Positions 8,024 to 16,388 of a stretch of 64,000 nucleotides of DNA are shown piece after piece. The notes beneath the pieces were generated by a model. That model was not told where the DNA came from. It saw only the letters and a program-made list of their open reading frames with translations, and did no database searches. The stretch is from positions 10,684-74,683 of the forward strand of contig DAOLFG010000018.1 of assembly GCA_035326425.1 (NCBI GenBank), written 5' to 3'. How positions within the stretch are numbered: the stretch's first letter is position 1; the number at the start of each line of letters is the position of its first letter. Source of the stretch: CALKJU01 sp035326425. GTDB taxonomy: Bacteria; Pseudomonadota; Alphaproteobacteria; Geminicoccales; Geminicoccaceae. The translations under genes were made by a program, and so were the position numbers.

Positions 8024-9082
8024 ATGGCGACCAACATGGCCGCGCGACCGCTGGGCGGGCGCTTCCGTCTGGGCAAGGGCTCGAAGAGCGTCCTTGCCTC
8101 GATCGGCAGCGCCGTCGTCACGCTGTTCCTGCTGGTCGCCCTCACCTTCATCATCGGCCGCCTGCTGCCGCTCGACCCGGTGGCCGCCGTCGTCGGCGAC
8201 GACGCCGACCAGGCGACCTACGACCAGATGTACAAAGAGCTGGGCATGGACCGGCCGATCTGGGAGCAGTTCGGCTGGTTCCTCGGCCGGGTCGTGCGCG
8301 GCGACTTCGGCAACGCCCTGCTCACCAGCCAGCCGGTGGTGGAGGACATCGCCCGGGTGTTCCCGGCCACCATCGAGCTGGCGACGGTGACGATCGTCCT
8401 GGGTGCGGGCATCGGCGTGCCCTTGGGCGTCTATGCCGCCGTCTATCGCGGCCGCTTCGCCGACTATCTCGTCCGCCTGCTGTCGCTGCTGGGCTATTCG
8501 ACGCCGATCTTCTGGCTGGGCCTGATCGGCCTTCTCGTCTTCTACGCCAAGCTCGGCTGGGTCGGCGGCAGCGGCCGGCTCGACCTCTATTATCTCGACC
8601 TCGTGCCGGAACGGACCGGCCTGCTGCTGGTCGATTCGCTGCTGGCCGGCGACTACGAGGTCTTCTGGAGCGCCTTCCGCCACATCATCCTGCCGGCCTC
8701 GGTCCTGGGCTACGCCTCCATCGCCTACATCAGCCGGATGACCCGCAGCTTCATGCTGGAGCAGATGGGCGAGGAATACATCATCGCCGCCCGCGCCAAG
8801 GGCGTGCCGCTGCAGCGGCTGATCTGGCGCCATGCCTTCCTCAACATCCGGGTCCAGGTCGTCACCATCGTCGCCCTGTCCTATGGCGGCATGCTCGAGG
8901 GCGCCGTCCTGATCGAGACTGTCTTCGGCTGGCCGGGCTTCGGCCAGTACCTCACCAACGCGCTGCTGATCGGCGACATGAACGCGGTGGTCGCCTCGGT
9001 GCTGCTGGTCGGCGTGATCTTCATCGGCCTCAACCTGATCTCGGACCTGCTGTACCGAGTCTTCGATCCGCGCACCCGATGA
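8024..9082 (+). CDS. ABC transporter inner-membrane permease, DppB/OppB type (module 1)
   Basis: 352-residue permease with an N-terminal membrane segment (about 27-47) and five more in the BPD_transp_1 core. The periplasmic loop after the first helix is typical of DppB (LPLDPVAAVVGDDA, then YKELGMDRPIWEQ). The cytosolic EAA-like loop that docks on the ATPase is IIAARAKGVPLQRLIWRHA. Its stop overlaps the next permease start by 4 bp (ATGA). It pairs with the DppC-type gene that follows. Confidence 0.92.
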   Translation: MATNMAARPLGGRFRLGKGSKSVLASIGSAVVTLFLLVALTFIIGRLLPLDPVAAVVGDDADQATYDQMYKELGMDRPIWEQFGWFLGRVVRGDFGNALLTSQPVVEDIARVFPATIELATVTIVLGAGIGVPLGVYAAVYRGRFADYLVRLLSLLGYSTPIFWLGLIGLLVFYAKLGWVGGSGRLDLYYLDLVPERTGLLLVDSLLAGDYEVFWSAFRHIILPASVLGYASIAYISRMTRSFMLEQMGEEYIIAARAKGVPLQRLIWRHAFLNIRVQVVTIVALSYGGMLEGAVLIETVFGWPGFGQYLTNALLIGDMNAVVASVLLVGVIFIGLNLISDLLYRVFDPRTR

Positions 9083-9987
9083 CCAGAAACCCTCCTGGCC
9101 TCCGCGGCTGGCTGCTGTCCGACACCGTCGACTCGCCGCTGCACGCCCTGGCCCAGAGCAGCTATCTCGGCTGGCGGCGCTTCGCGGCCAATCCGCTGAG
9201 CCTGCTCGGCCTCGCCATCATCATGCTGCTGATCGCCACCGCGGTCTTCGCGCCCTGGCTCGCCACCCAGCCGCCCGCCGAGCAGAACCTGCAGAACGTC
9301 CTGCAGCCGCCCGGCGGCGAGCATGTCTTCGGCACCGACGAACTCGGCCGCGACATCTGGTCGAGGCTGATCTGGGGCAGCCGGATCACGCTGATGATCG
9401 TCGTGCTGGTCAGCATCATCGTCGCTCCGATCGGCCTGCTGGTCGGCACGGTCTCCGGATATCTCGGCGGCTGGGTCGACATCGTGCTGATGCGCGTGAC
9501 CGACCTGTTCCTCGCCTTCCCCAGCCTCATCCTTGCCCTGGCCTTCGTGGCCGCCCTCGGCCCCGGCCTCGAGAACACCATCGTCGCAATCGCGCTCACC
9601 ATCTGGCCGCCGATCGCCCGGCTCGCGCGGGCCGAGACCTTGACCGTGCGCAACGCCGACTACATCGCCGCCGTGCGCCTGGCCGGCGCGTCGCCGTGGC
9701 GGATCGTGCTGCGCCACGTCGTGCCGATGTGCATCCCGTCCGTCGTCGTGCGCGTGACGCTGAACATGGCCGGCATCATCCTGACGGCCGCCGGCCTCGG
9801 CTTCCTGGGCCTCGGGGCCCAGCCGCCCTCGCCGGAATGGGGTGCCATGGTCTCGACCGGCCGGCGGTTCATGCTCGACAGCTGGTGGCTGGTGACGATC
9901 CCCGGCCTCGCCATCCTCGCCGTCAGCCTCGCCTTCAACCTCGTCGGCGACGGCCTGCGCGACGTGCTGGACCGCCGCGGCAACTGA
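9079..9987 (+). CDS. ABC transporter inner-membrane permease, DppC/OppC type (module 1)
   Basis: 302 residues with the OppC N-terminal domain (membrane helix near 43-62) and a five-helix permease core. The HVFGTDELGRDIWSRLIWGSR segment and the EAA loop YIAAVRLAGASPWRIVLRH are diagnostic. QPPSPEWGAMVSTGR near the C-terminus is a hallmark of DppC-like proteins. Coupled to the preceding DppB-type gene; the second SBP starts 26 bp later. Confidence 0.92.
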   Translation: MTRNPPGLRGWLLSDTVDSPLHALAQSSYLGWRRFAANPLSLLGLAIIMLLIATAVFAPWLATQPPAEQNLQNVLQPPGGEHVFGTDELGRDIWSRLIWGSRITLMIVVLVSIIVAPIGLLVGTVSGYLGGWVDIVLMRVTDLFLAFPSLILALAFVAALGPGLENTIVAIALTIWPPIARLARAETLTVRNADYIAAVRLAGASPWRIVLRHVVPMCIPSVVVRVTLNMAGIILTAAGLGFLGLGAQPPSPEWGAMVSTGRRFMLDSWWLVTIPGLAILAVSLAFNLVGDGLRDVLDRRGN

Positions 9988-10013
9988 CTACCGACCCAGG
10001 GAGTGATCACGGC

Positions 10014-11585
10014 ATGCAACGCCTTCTCCTCGCCACCGCGAGCCTCTTCGCCGTCGCATCGGCGGCTTCGGCCGCGACACCACCCAACATGCTGGTGATC
10101 GGCACCGACGTCGGCGCCATCCCGACCCTCGACCCGGCGGCGCTGAACGCGCGGACGCCATCGGAGGTGATGGCGAACTTCTACGACAATCTGGTCAAGC
10201 TCGACTGGAACGACATGGTCAACGTCAAGCCGATGCTGGCCGAGAGCTGGGAGGTGTCGCCGGACGGCCGCAGGATCACCTTCAAGCTCCGTTCGGATGC
10301 GAAGTTCGCCTCGGGCAATCCGATCACCGCCGAGGATGTCGCCTGGTCGCTGCAGCGCGTCATCAAGGTGAAGCTGGTGGGCGCCACCGACATAGCGCTG
10401 TGGGGCTTCACGGCGGAGAACGTCGACAAGGCCATCCGCGCCGAGGGCGACACCGTCGTCGTCGAGACGCCCGATCCGGTGAGCCCGGAGCTGGTGCTCT
10501 ACTCCCTGGCCGGCGCCTCCGTCGGCATCGTCGACCGCAAGGTGGCGCTGGAGCACGAGCAGGGCGGCGACCTCGCCCGCGAATGGCTGAAGGCGAACTC
10601 GGCCGGCAGCGGCCCGTTCAAGCTCAACCAGTGGCGCCCCAACGACATCCTGATCGCCGAGCGCAACGACGACTACTATGGCGGCAAGCCCGCCATGCAG
10701 CGGGTCGTCATGCGCAACATCACCGAGTCCGGGGCGCTGCGCCTGCAGGTCGAGCAGGGCGACGTCGATGTCGCCCACTACCTGAACTCGTCCGACCTCG
10801 ATGTCCTGGTCCAGAACAAGGATATGGTGATCGAGAACACGCCGGGCTTCGGGTTCTACTATATCGGCCTCAACATGCAGGACGAGATCCTGTCGAAACC
10901 GAAGGTACGCGAGGCCTTCAAGTACCTGCTCGACTGGGAGGCACTGGCCAAGTCGACAATGACCTTCGCCGGCTTCCCGCACCAGTCGATCATCCCCAAG
11001 GGCATGCCCGGCTCGACCGAGGAGATCTTCTACCGCTACGACCCGGAGAAGGCCAAGCAGCTGCTCGCCGAGGCCGGCTACCCCAACGGCTTCAAGAAGA
11101 AGCTCTACCCCGCCGGCCCCGGCCTGCATCTGCAGAACGTCGAGCTGCTGCAGGCCAGCGCCAAGGCGGCGGGTGTCGAGCTGGAGATCGTCCCCGGCCG
11201 CCATACCGAAGCGTTCCGCGACCGCAAGTTCGAGGTCTACATGGGCAACTCGGGTGCGAAGATGCCCGACCCGTTCGCAACCCTCACCCATTACGCCTAC
11301 AACCCGGACAACCGCAACGAGGCCAAGCTCGGCAGCTACTACATGTGGCGTACCGCCTGGGACATGCCCGAGTTCACCAAGATGGTCGACCAGTCGAAGA
11401 GCGAGACCGACCCCGCCAAGCGCGCGGAAATCTTCGCCATGCTCGACAAGCAGTATCGTGACGACAATCCGCCGCTGATCGTCTTCTTCCAGCGCACGGA
11501 TCCTTACGTGATCCGCAGCAATGTCGAGGGCTATCACGGCCATCCGACCTGGTCGACGCGCTGGGACGCCACGACGAAGAAGTGA
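10014..11585 (+). CDS. ABC transporter periplasmic substrate-binding protein, family 5 (module 2)
   Basis: 523 residues with a short signal peptide (1-21, cleavage after SAASA). It is a clear paralogue of the first SBP: both contain LAESWE/K, SGNPITA-DV-WS, SAGSGPFKLN-W-PNDI and AGYPNG-KK in the same order. The ATG at 10014 follows GGGAG with normal spacing. It overlaps the second DppB-type gene at TGATG. Two SBPs feeding near-identical permease pairs suggest either an expanded substrate range or a recent duplication. Confidence 0.9.
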   Translation: MQRLLLATASLFAVASAASAATPPNMLVIGTDVGAIPTLDPAALNARTPSEVMANFYDNLVKLDWNDMVNVKPMLAESWEVSPDGRRITFKLRSDAKFASGNPITAEDVAWSLQRVIKVKLVGATDIALWGFTAENVDKAIRAEGDTVVVETPDPVSPELVLYSLAGASVGIVDRKVALEHEQGGDLAREWLKANSAGSGPFKLNQWRPNDILIAERNDDYYGGKPAMQRVVMRNITESGALRLQVEQGDVDVAHYLNSSDLDVLVQNKDMVIENTPGFGFYYIGLNMQDEILSKPKVREAFKYLLDWEALAKSTMTFAGFPHQSIIPKGMPGSTEEIFYRYDPEKAKQLLAEAGYPNGFKKKLYPAGPGLHLQNVELLQASAKAAGVELEIVPGRHTEAFRDRKFEVYMGNSGAKMPDPFATLTHYAYNPDNRNEAKLGSYYMWRTAWDMPEFTKMVDQSKSETDPAKRAEIFAMLDKQYRDDNPPLIVFFQRTDPYVIRSNVEGYHGHPTWSTRWDATTKK

Positions 11586-12637
11586 TGGCCTCCGCCCTCC
11601 GGACATCCCGCGGCAACGCCGCCGCAGCGACCCGCCTCCGCGGGGCGCTGCGGCTTGCGCTCACCGCCTTCATCACCCTGCTGGGCCTCCTGTTCCTCAC
11701 CTTCATGATGGGCCGGCTGCTGCCGGCCGATCCGGTGGTGGCGGTGGTCGGGCACGAGGCGCCGCGGGAGGTCTACGAGCGGGTCTACAAGGAGCTGGGG
11801 CTGGACCGGCCGGTGGTGGTCCAGTTCTTGGCCTATGTCGGCAACGTCCTGCGGGGCGATCTCGGCCAGTCGCTGACCACCAGCCACCCGGTGGCGCGCG
11901 ATCTGCTGATGGTCTTTCCCGCCACGGTCGAGCTTGCCGTGGTCGCCATCCTGGCGGGCACCCTGATCGGCGTGCCGCTCGGGATCGCCGCCGCCGCCAA
12001 CAGGGGCACGTGGATCGACCATGTGGCGCGCATCGTCGGCCTCGCCGGTCATTCGGTGCCGATCTTCTGGCTCGGCCTGATGGCGCTGTTCCTGTTCTAC
12101 GCCAAGCTGCAATGGGTGGGCGCTTCCGGCCGCGTCGATGTCTTCTACGAGGGCCTCGTGACGCCGATCACCGGCTTCCTGCTGCTCGACTCGGCAATGG
12201 CCGGCGAGCGGGAGGTGTTCAGGAGCGCGCTGTCGCACATCATCCTGCCCGGCACGCTGCTGGGCTACTATTCGGTCGCCTACATCAGCCGCATGACACG
12301 CAGCTTCATGCTGGAGCAGCTGAGCCAGGAATATGTGATCGCCGCCCGCGCCAAGGGCGTCAGCCGCCAGGCCGTCATCTGGAAGCACGCCTTCAAGAAC
12401 ATCCGCGTCCAGCTCCTGACCGTCCTGGCCCTGACCTTCGGCGGCCTGCTCGACGGTGCGGTGCTGATCGAGACCGTGTTCGGCTGGCCGGGCCTCGGCC
12501 AGTACCTGACCCGCGGCCTCGCCGAGAGCGACATGAACGTGGTGATGGGGGCGGTGCTGCTGATCGGCGTCGTGTTCTTCACCGTCAATGCGGCCACCGA
12601 CCGCCTCTACCGCATCCTGGACCCGCGCACCCGATGA
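11585..12637 (+). CDS. ABC transporter inner-membrane permease, DppB/OppB type (module 2)
   Basis: 350-residue paralogue of the module 1 DppB-type permease, sharing MGRLLPADPVVAVVGHEA and the docking loop VIAARAKGVSRQAVIWKHA. The ATG at 11585 overlaps the SBP stop (TGATG); an in-frame GTG at 11582 is the alternative. Six membrane segments are apparent. The stop overlaps the next permease (ATGA). Confidence 0.9.
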   Translation: MASALRTSRGNAAAATRLRGALRLALTAFITLLGLLFLTFMMGRLLPADPVVAVVGHEAPREVYERVYKELGLDRPVVVQFLAYVGNVLRGDLGQSLTTSHPVARDLLMVFPATVELAVVAILAGTLIGVPLGIAAAANRGTWIDHVARIVGLAGHSVPIFWLGLMALFLFYAKLQWVGASGRVDVFYEGLVTPITGFLLLDSAMAGEREVFRSALSHIILPGTLLGYYSVAYISRMTRSFMLEQLSQEYVIAARAKGVSRQAVIWKHAFKNIRVQLLTVLALTFGGLLDGAVLIETVFGWPGLGQYLTRGLAESDMNVVMGAVLLIGVVFFTVNAATDRLYRILDPRTR

Positions 12638-13542
12638 GCGCTTCCTCCGCTACCTGGCGCGACTGGCTCGTGCTGCAGGAGCCGACCACCTCGGCCCAGG
12701 CCGCGGCGCAGGCCTGCTGGCGCTTCTGGCTGATCTTCACCCGCCAGCGCCTCGGGGTGATCGGCGGCGCCATCATCCTGCTGCTGATCCTGGGCGCCAT
12801 CGGCGCTCCGCTGCTGGCGACGCATGATCCGCTGGCGCAGAACATGCCGATCCGGCTGCAGCCGCCCAGCGCCGAGCACTGGTTCGGCACGGACAATTTC
12901 GGCCGCGACGTCTATTCGCGTGTCATCTACGGCACCCGGACCACGCTGCAGGTGGTCGTCCTGGTGACGGTGATCGTGGCCCCGCTGGGACTGCTGATCG
13001 GCGCCACAGCCGGCTATGTCGGCGGCTGGGCCGACGAGGTGCTGATGCGGGTCACCGACATCTTCCTCGCCTTTCCCGGCCTGATCCTGGCCATGGGCTT
13101 CGTGGCTGCCCTGGGGCCGGGCCTCGGCAACGCCATCGTCGCCATAGCCCTCACCGCCTGGCCACCGATCGCCCGGCTGGCGCGGGCCGAATCGCTGACG
13201 GTGCGGGGCAGCGACTACATCGCCGCCGCCCGCCTGCAGGGCTCGCCCGCCTCGCGTATCATCATCCGCCACGTCATCCCGATGTGCCTGCCGTCGGTGA
13301 TCGTGCGTGCCACGCTCAATATGGCGGGCTTCATCCTGACCGCCGCCGGCCTCGGCTTCCTCGGCGTCGGTGCCCAGCCGCCCAGCCCCGAATGGGGGGC
13401 CATGGTCTCGGCAGGGCGGCAGTTCATGTTCGACAGCCCCTGGGTTGTGGCCGCTCCCGGCCTCGCCATTGCCCTGGTGAGCCTCGCCTTCAACCTCTTC
13501 GGCGACGCGCTGCGCGACGCCTTCGATCCCCGGACGGAGTGA
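12634..13542 (+). CDS. ABC transporter inner-membrane permease, DppC/OppC type (module 2)
   Basis: 302 residues, same length as the module 1 DppC-type permease. It contains HWFGTDNFGRDVYSRVIYGTR, the docking loop YIAAARLQGSPASRIIIRH and the C-terminal QPPSPEWGAMVSAGR. It starts with ATG inside the upstream stop and is followed after 2 bp by the first ATPase gene. Confidence 0.9.
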   Translation: MSASSATWRDWLVLQEPTTSAQAAAQACWRFWLIFTRQRLGVIGGAIILLLILGAIGAPLLATHDPLAQNMPIRLQPPSAEHWFGTDNFGRDVYSRVIYGTRTTLQVVVLVTVIVAPLGLLIGATAGYVGGWADEVLMRVTDIFLAFPGLILAMGFVAALGPGLGNAIVAIALTAWPPIARLARAESLTVRGSDYIAAARLQGSPASRIIIRHVIPMCLPSVIVRATLNMAGFILTAAGLGFLGVGAQPPSPEWGAMVSAGRQFMFDSPWVVAAPGLAIALVSLAFNLFGDALRDAFDPRTE

Positions 13543-13544
13543 GC

Positions 13545-14405
13545 ATGGCCGACCAACCTATGCTCGAGATACGCAACCTGCGCGTCCGCTTCGAGACCCC
13601 GCAGGGGCCGATGTACGCCGTCGACGGCGTCAGCTTCAGCCTCGGCCGCGAGAAGCTGGGCATCGTCGGCGAATCCGGCTCGGGCAAGTCGATGTCCGGC
13701 CGCGCCATCCTCAAGCTCACGCCGCCGCAGGCCACGGTGACGGCCGACAGGCTGCGTTTCGAGGAGGTCGATCTGCTGAAGGCGACCGAGCGGCAGATGC
13801 TCGACATCCGCGGCAGTCGCATCGGCATGATCCTGCAGGATCCCAAATACTCGCTGAACCCGGTGGTCAGGGTCGGCGAGCAGATCGCCGAGGCCTATCG
13901 CCTGCATCGCAAGGCCGGCAAGGCCGAGGCCCGCTCCAGGGCACTGGCGATGCTGGAGGCGGTGCAGATCCGCGACCCCGCACGCGTCTTCGATCTCTAT
14001 CCGCACGAGGTCTCGGGCGGCATGGGCCAGCGCATCATGATCGCCATGATGCTGGTGGCCGAGCCGTCGCTGCTGATCGCCGACGAGCCGACCTCCGCAC
14101 TCGACGTCACCGTCCGCATGGAGGTGCTGAACCTGCTGGACGAGCTGATCCGCAGCCGCGGCCTCGGCCTGATCTTCGTCAGCCACGACCTCAACCTGGT
14201 GCGCAAGTTCTGCGACCGGGTGATCATCATGTATGCCGGCCGCATCGTCGAGGCGCTGAAGGCCTCCGAGCTGGAGCATGCCCAGCACCCCTACACGCGA
14301 GGCCTGCTGGCCTCCCTGCCGCGGATCCACAGCCCCCGCCCGCGCCTGCCCGTGCTCAAGCGGGAGCCTGGCTGGCGCACCAGCCCGAGCGTGAGCGCAG
14401 CATGA
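13545..14405 (+). CDS. ABC transporter ATP-binding protein, DppD/OppD type
   Basis: 286-residue ATPase. Walker A is GESGSGKS (about 46-53), the signature is VSGGMGQR instead of the common LSGGxxQR, Walker B is LLIADEPTSALD, and the H-loop is VSHDL. The C-terminus is short: it stops soon after the HPYTRGLL peptide-family motif and RLPVL, without the cysteine-rich tail many DppD proteins carry. It is the only DppD-type ATPase in the operon, so it probably serves both permease pairs. Confidence 0.88.
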   Translation: MADQPMLEIRNLRVRFETPQGPMYAVDGVSFSLGREKLGIVGESGSGKSMSGRAILKLTPPQATVTADRLRFEEVDLLKATERQMLDIRGSRIGMILQDPKYSLNPVVRVGEQIAEAYRLHRKAGKAEARSRALAMLEAVQIRDPARVFDLYPHEVSGGMGQRIMIAMMLVAEPSLLIADEPTSALDVTVRMEVLNLLDELIRSRGLGLIFVSHDLNLVRKFCDRVIIMYAGRIVEALKASELEHAQHPYTRGLLASLPRIHSPRPRLPVLKREPGWRTSPSVSAA

Positions 14406-15190
14406 TCGACGTCAACGGCCTCACCATCGATCTCGGCGAAGGCGAGGGCCGCATCCGTGCGGTCAACGGCGTCGGCTTCCACGTCGGCAAGGGCGAGACC
14501 TTCGGCCTGGTCGGCGAATCCGGCTGCGGCAAGTCGACGGTGCTGCGCGCCATGTCCGGCCTCAACGAGCACTACGAGGGCTCGATCCGCGTCGAGGGCC
14601 AGGAGCTGCCCCACAGGCGCGACAAGGCGTTCTTCAAGCGCGTGCAGATGGTCTTCCAGGACCCCTACGGCTCGCTGCACCCGCGGCAGACCGTCAACAG
14701 CCAGCTCATGGAGCCGGCCCGCATCCACGGCCTCGGCAACCCCGAATCCCGCGTCGTCGAGGTGCTGGAGGCCGTGGGGCTGGGCGCGGCCTTCCGATTC
14801 CGCTACCCGCACCAGCTCTCCGGCGGCCAGCGGCAGCGGGTGGCCGTCGCCCGCGCCCTGGTGCTGGAGCCGCAGGTGCTGCTGCTCGACGAGCCGACCT
14901 CGGCGCTGGACGTCTCGGTGCAGGCCGAGGTGCTGAACCTGCTCTGCGACATCCGCGAGCAGCGGCACCTGACCTACATCCTGGTCAGCCACGACCTCGG
15001 CGTCATCGCGCACATGTGCGGCCGCCTCGCCGTCATGGAGCGCGGCCAGATCGTCGAGGAGCTGGGCCAGCAGGCCCTGGTCCGGGGCGAAGCCCACCAC
15101 CCCTATACCCAACGCCTGCTGCGGGCGAGCGAGGCCTATGGCGAGGGCCCGGCGACCGCGGCACACGTGACCGCCAATGCCGCCAACTGA
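14402..15190 (+). CDS. ABC transporter ATP-binding protein, DppF/OppF type
   Basis: 262-residue partner ATPase: GESGCGKST (Walker A), FQDPYGSLHPRQ (Q-loop, typical of DppF), LSGGQRQR, LLLDEPTSALD and VSHDLGV. The ATG overlaps the stop of the DppD-type gene. The C-terminal HPYTQRLL is the shared oligopeptide-family motif, and the protein ends soon afterwards, shorter than the roughly 330 residues usual for DppF. An enolase-superfamily gene follows within 10 bp, so transport and catabolism are probably co-transcribed. Confidence 0.88.
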   Translation: MIDVNGLTIDLGEGEGRIRAVNGVGFHVGKGETFGLVGESGCGKSTVLRAMSGLNEHYEGSIRVEGQELPHRRDKAFFKRVQMVFQDPYGSLHPRQTVNSQLMEPARIHGLGNPESRVVEVLEAVGLGAAFRFRYPHQLSGGQRQRVAVARALVLEPQVLLLDEPTSALDVSVQAEVLNLLCDIREQRHLTYILVSHDLGVIAHMCGRLAVMERGQIVEELGQQALVRGEAHHPYTQRLLRASEAYGEGPATAAHVTANAAN

Positions 15191-15199
15191 GGAATGTGC

Positions 15200-16351
15200 A
15201 TGAAGATCGTCGAGGTGACGAGCAAGGTCTTCACCTACAAGACCAACAAGATGAGCGACACGGATGGCCATACCCATCCGGGGCCCGAGCGCCAGGCCAA
15301 GATGGGGCTGCTGACCGTCACCGCCGATGACGGCACGCAGGGTCACATCACCACCAGCCAGCATTTCCTGCGCGAGGACATCCTCGCCGACTTCATCCGC
15401 CCGGTGCTGGTCGGCCAGGATCCGCTGCGCATCGAGAAGCTGTGGTACGGCCTCTACAAGTGGCAGCGCGGCAGCAGCGGCCGGCTCACCGACCGCGTGG
15501 TCTGCGCCGCCGAGCTGGCCTTGTGGGACCTCGTCGGCAAGAAGCTGGGCCAGCCGGTCTGGAAGCTGCTGGGCGGCTACCGCGACAAGATCCTGGCCTA
15601 CGGCAGCACGATGTGCGGCGACGACATCGAGGACGGCCTGGCCACGCCCGAGGACTATGGTCGGTTCGCCGAGTGGCTGGTGAAGAGCCGCGGCTACAAG
15701 GCGGTCAAGCTGCACACCTGGATGCCGCCCATCCCGGGTGCCCCCAACGTCAAGATGGACTACGCCGCCTGCGCCGCCGTGCGCGAGGCCGTCGGCCCCG
15801 ACATTCCGCTGATGCTCGACCCCAACCACTGGTACAGCCGGCAGGACGCGCTCTGGCTGTGCAACAAGCTGCAGGAGCTGAACTTCCTCTGGATCGAGGA
15901 GATGATGGAGGAGGCCTCGCTCAGCTCCTACCAGTGGCTGACCGCCAACGTGCACAGGCTCAACATCCTCGGGCCCGAGAGCATGGAAGGCAAGCACTGG
16001 ACCCGTGCCGAGTGGGCGTCGAAGGGTGCCTGCGACATGCTGCGGACCGGCGTGTGGGACGTCGGCGGCATCGGCCCGGCGATGAAGTGCGCGCGGATCG
16101 CCGAGGGCTTCCACATGCTGACCGAGGTCCACGGCACCGGCGCCGGCAACATGGCGGTCTGCGCCGCCATCCAGAACACCACCTACTACGAGCGCGGCCT
16201 GCTCCACCCGCACGTCGACTACGACGTGCCGCCGGCCTACCTCAACCGCATCGACGACGAGATGGACAAGGACGGCTACGTCCGCTTCCGCGACGAGCCG
16301 GGCATCGGCCACGATGTGAACCTCGACTACATCAACGCTAACTTGGCGTGA
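15200..16351 (+). CDS. Enolase-superfamily enzyme, mandelate racemase/muconate lactonizing group (1)
   Basis: 383-residue two-domain enzyme: capping domain about 1-120, then a TIM barrel. Lys170-Leu-His172 replaces the more common KxK pair. The metal ligands are Asp207 (DPNHW), Glu233 and Glu260 (GPES), and His311 in TEVHGTG is the candidate base at the end of strand seven. The layout fits acid-sugar dehydratases or cycloisomerases; the exact substrate is not readable. GAGGA lies 6 nt before the ATG at 15200, which favours it over the ATG at 15194. It follows the transporter ATPases and converges on the FG-GAP/RTX gene. Confidence 0.85.
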   Translation: MKIVEVTSKVFTYKTNKMSDTDGHTHPGPERQAKMGLLTVTADDGTQGHITTSQHFLREDILADFIRPVLVGQDPLRIEKLWYGLYKWQRGSSGRLTDRVVCAAELALWDLVGKKLGQPVWKLLGGYRDKILAYGSTMCGDDIEDGLATPEDYGRFAEWLVKSRGYKAVKLHTWMPPIPGAPNVKMDYAACAAVREAVGPDIPLMLDPNHWYSRQDALWLCNKLQELNFLWIEEMMEEASLSSYQWLTANVHRLNILGPESMEGKHWTRAEWASKGACDMLRTGVWDVGGIGPAMKCARIAEGFHMLTEVHGTGAGNMAVCAAIQNTTYYERGLLHPHVDYDVPPAYLNRIDDEMDKDGYVRFRDEPGIGHDVNLDYINANLA

Positions 16352-16362
16352 GACACCCTCGA

Positions 16363-16388
16363 CCTCGTGCTCGGCTCAGAGCACGAGG
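16363..16388. terminator. Bidirectional hairpin between convergent genes
   Basis: Perfect 10-bp arms CCTCGTGCTC and GAGCACGAGG enclose a 6-nt loop. The stop codon of the - strand FG-GAP/RTX gene (16376-16378) lies in the loop, and the + strand enolase-family gene ended 11 bp earlier. There is no T-tract, so terminator function is inferred from structure and position. Confidence 0.6.

Noticed and set aside
6400..15190. Naming the transporters dppABCDF
   Set aside because: Family 5 transporters carry peptides, opines, glutathione, nickel and oligosaccharides; sequence and neighbours do not support dipeptides.
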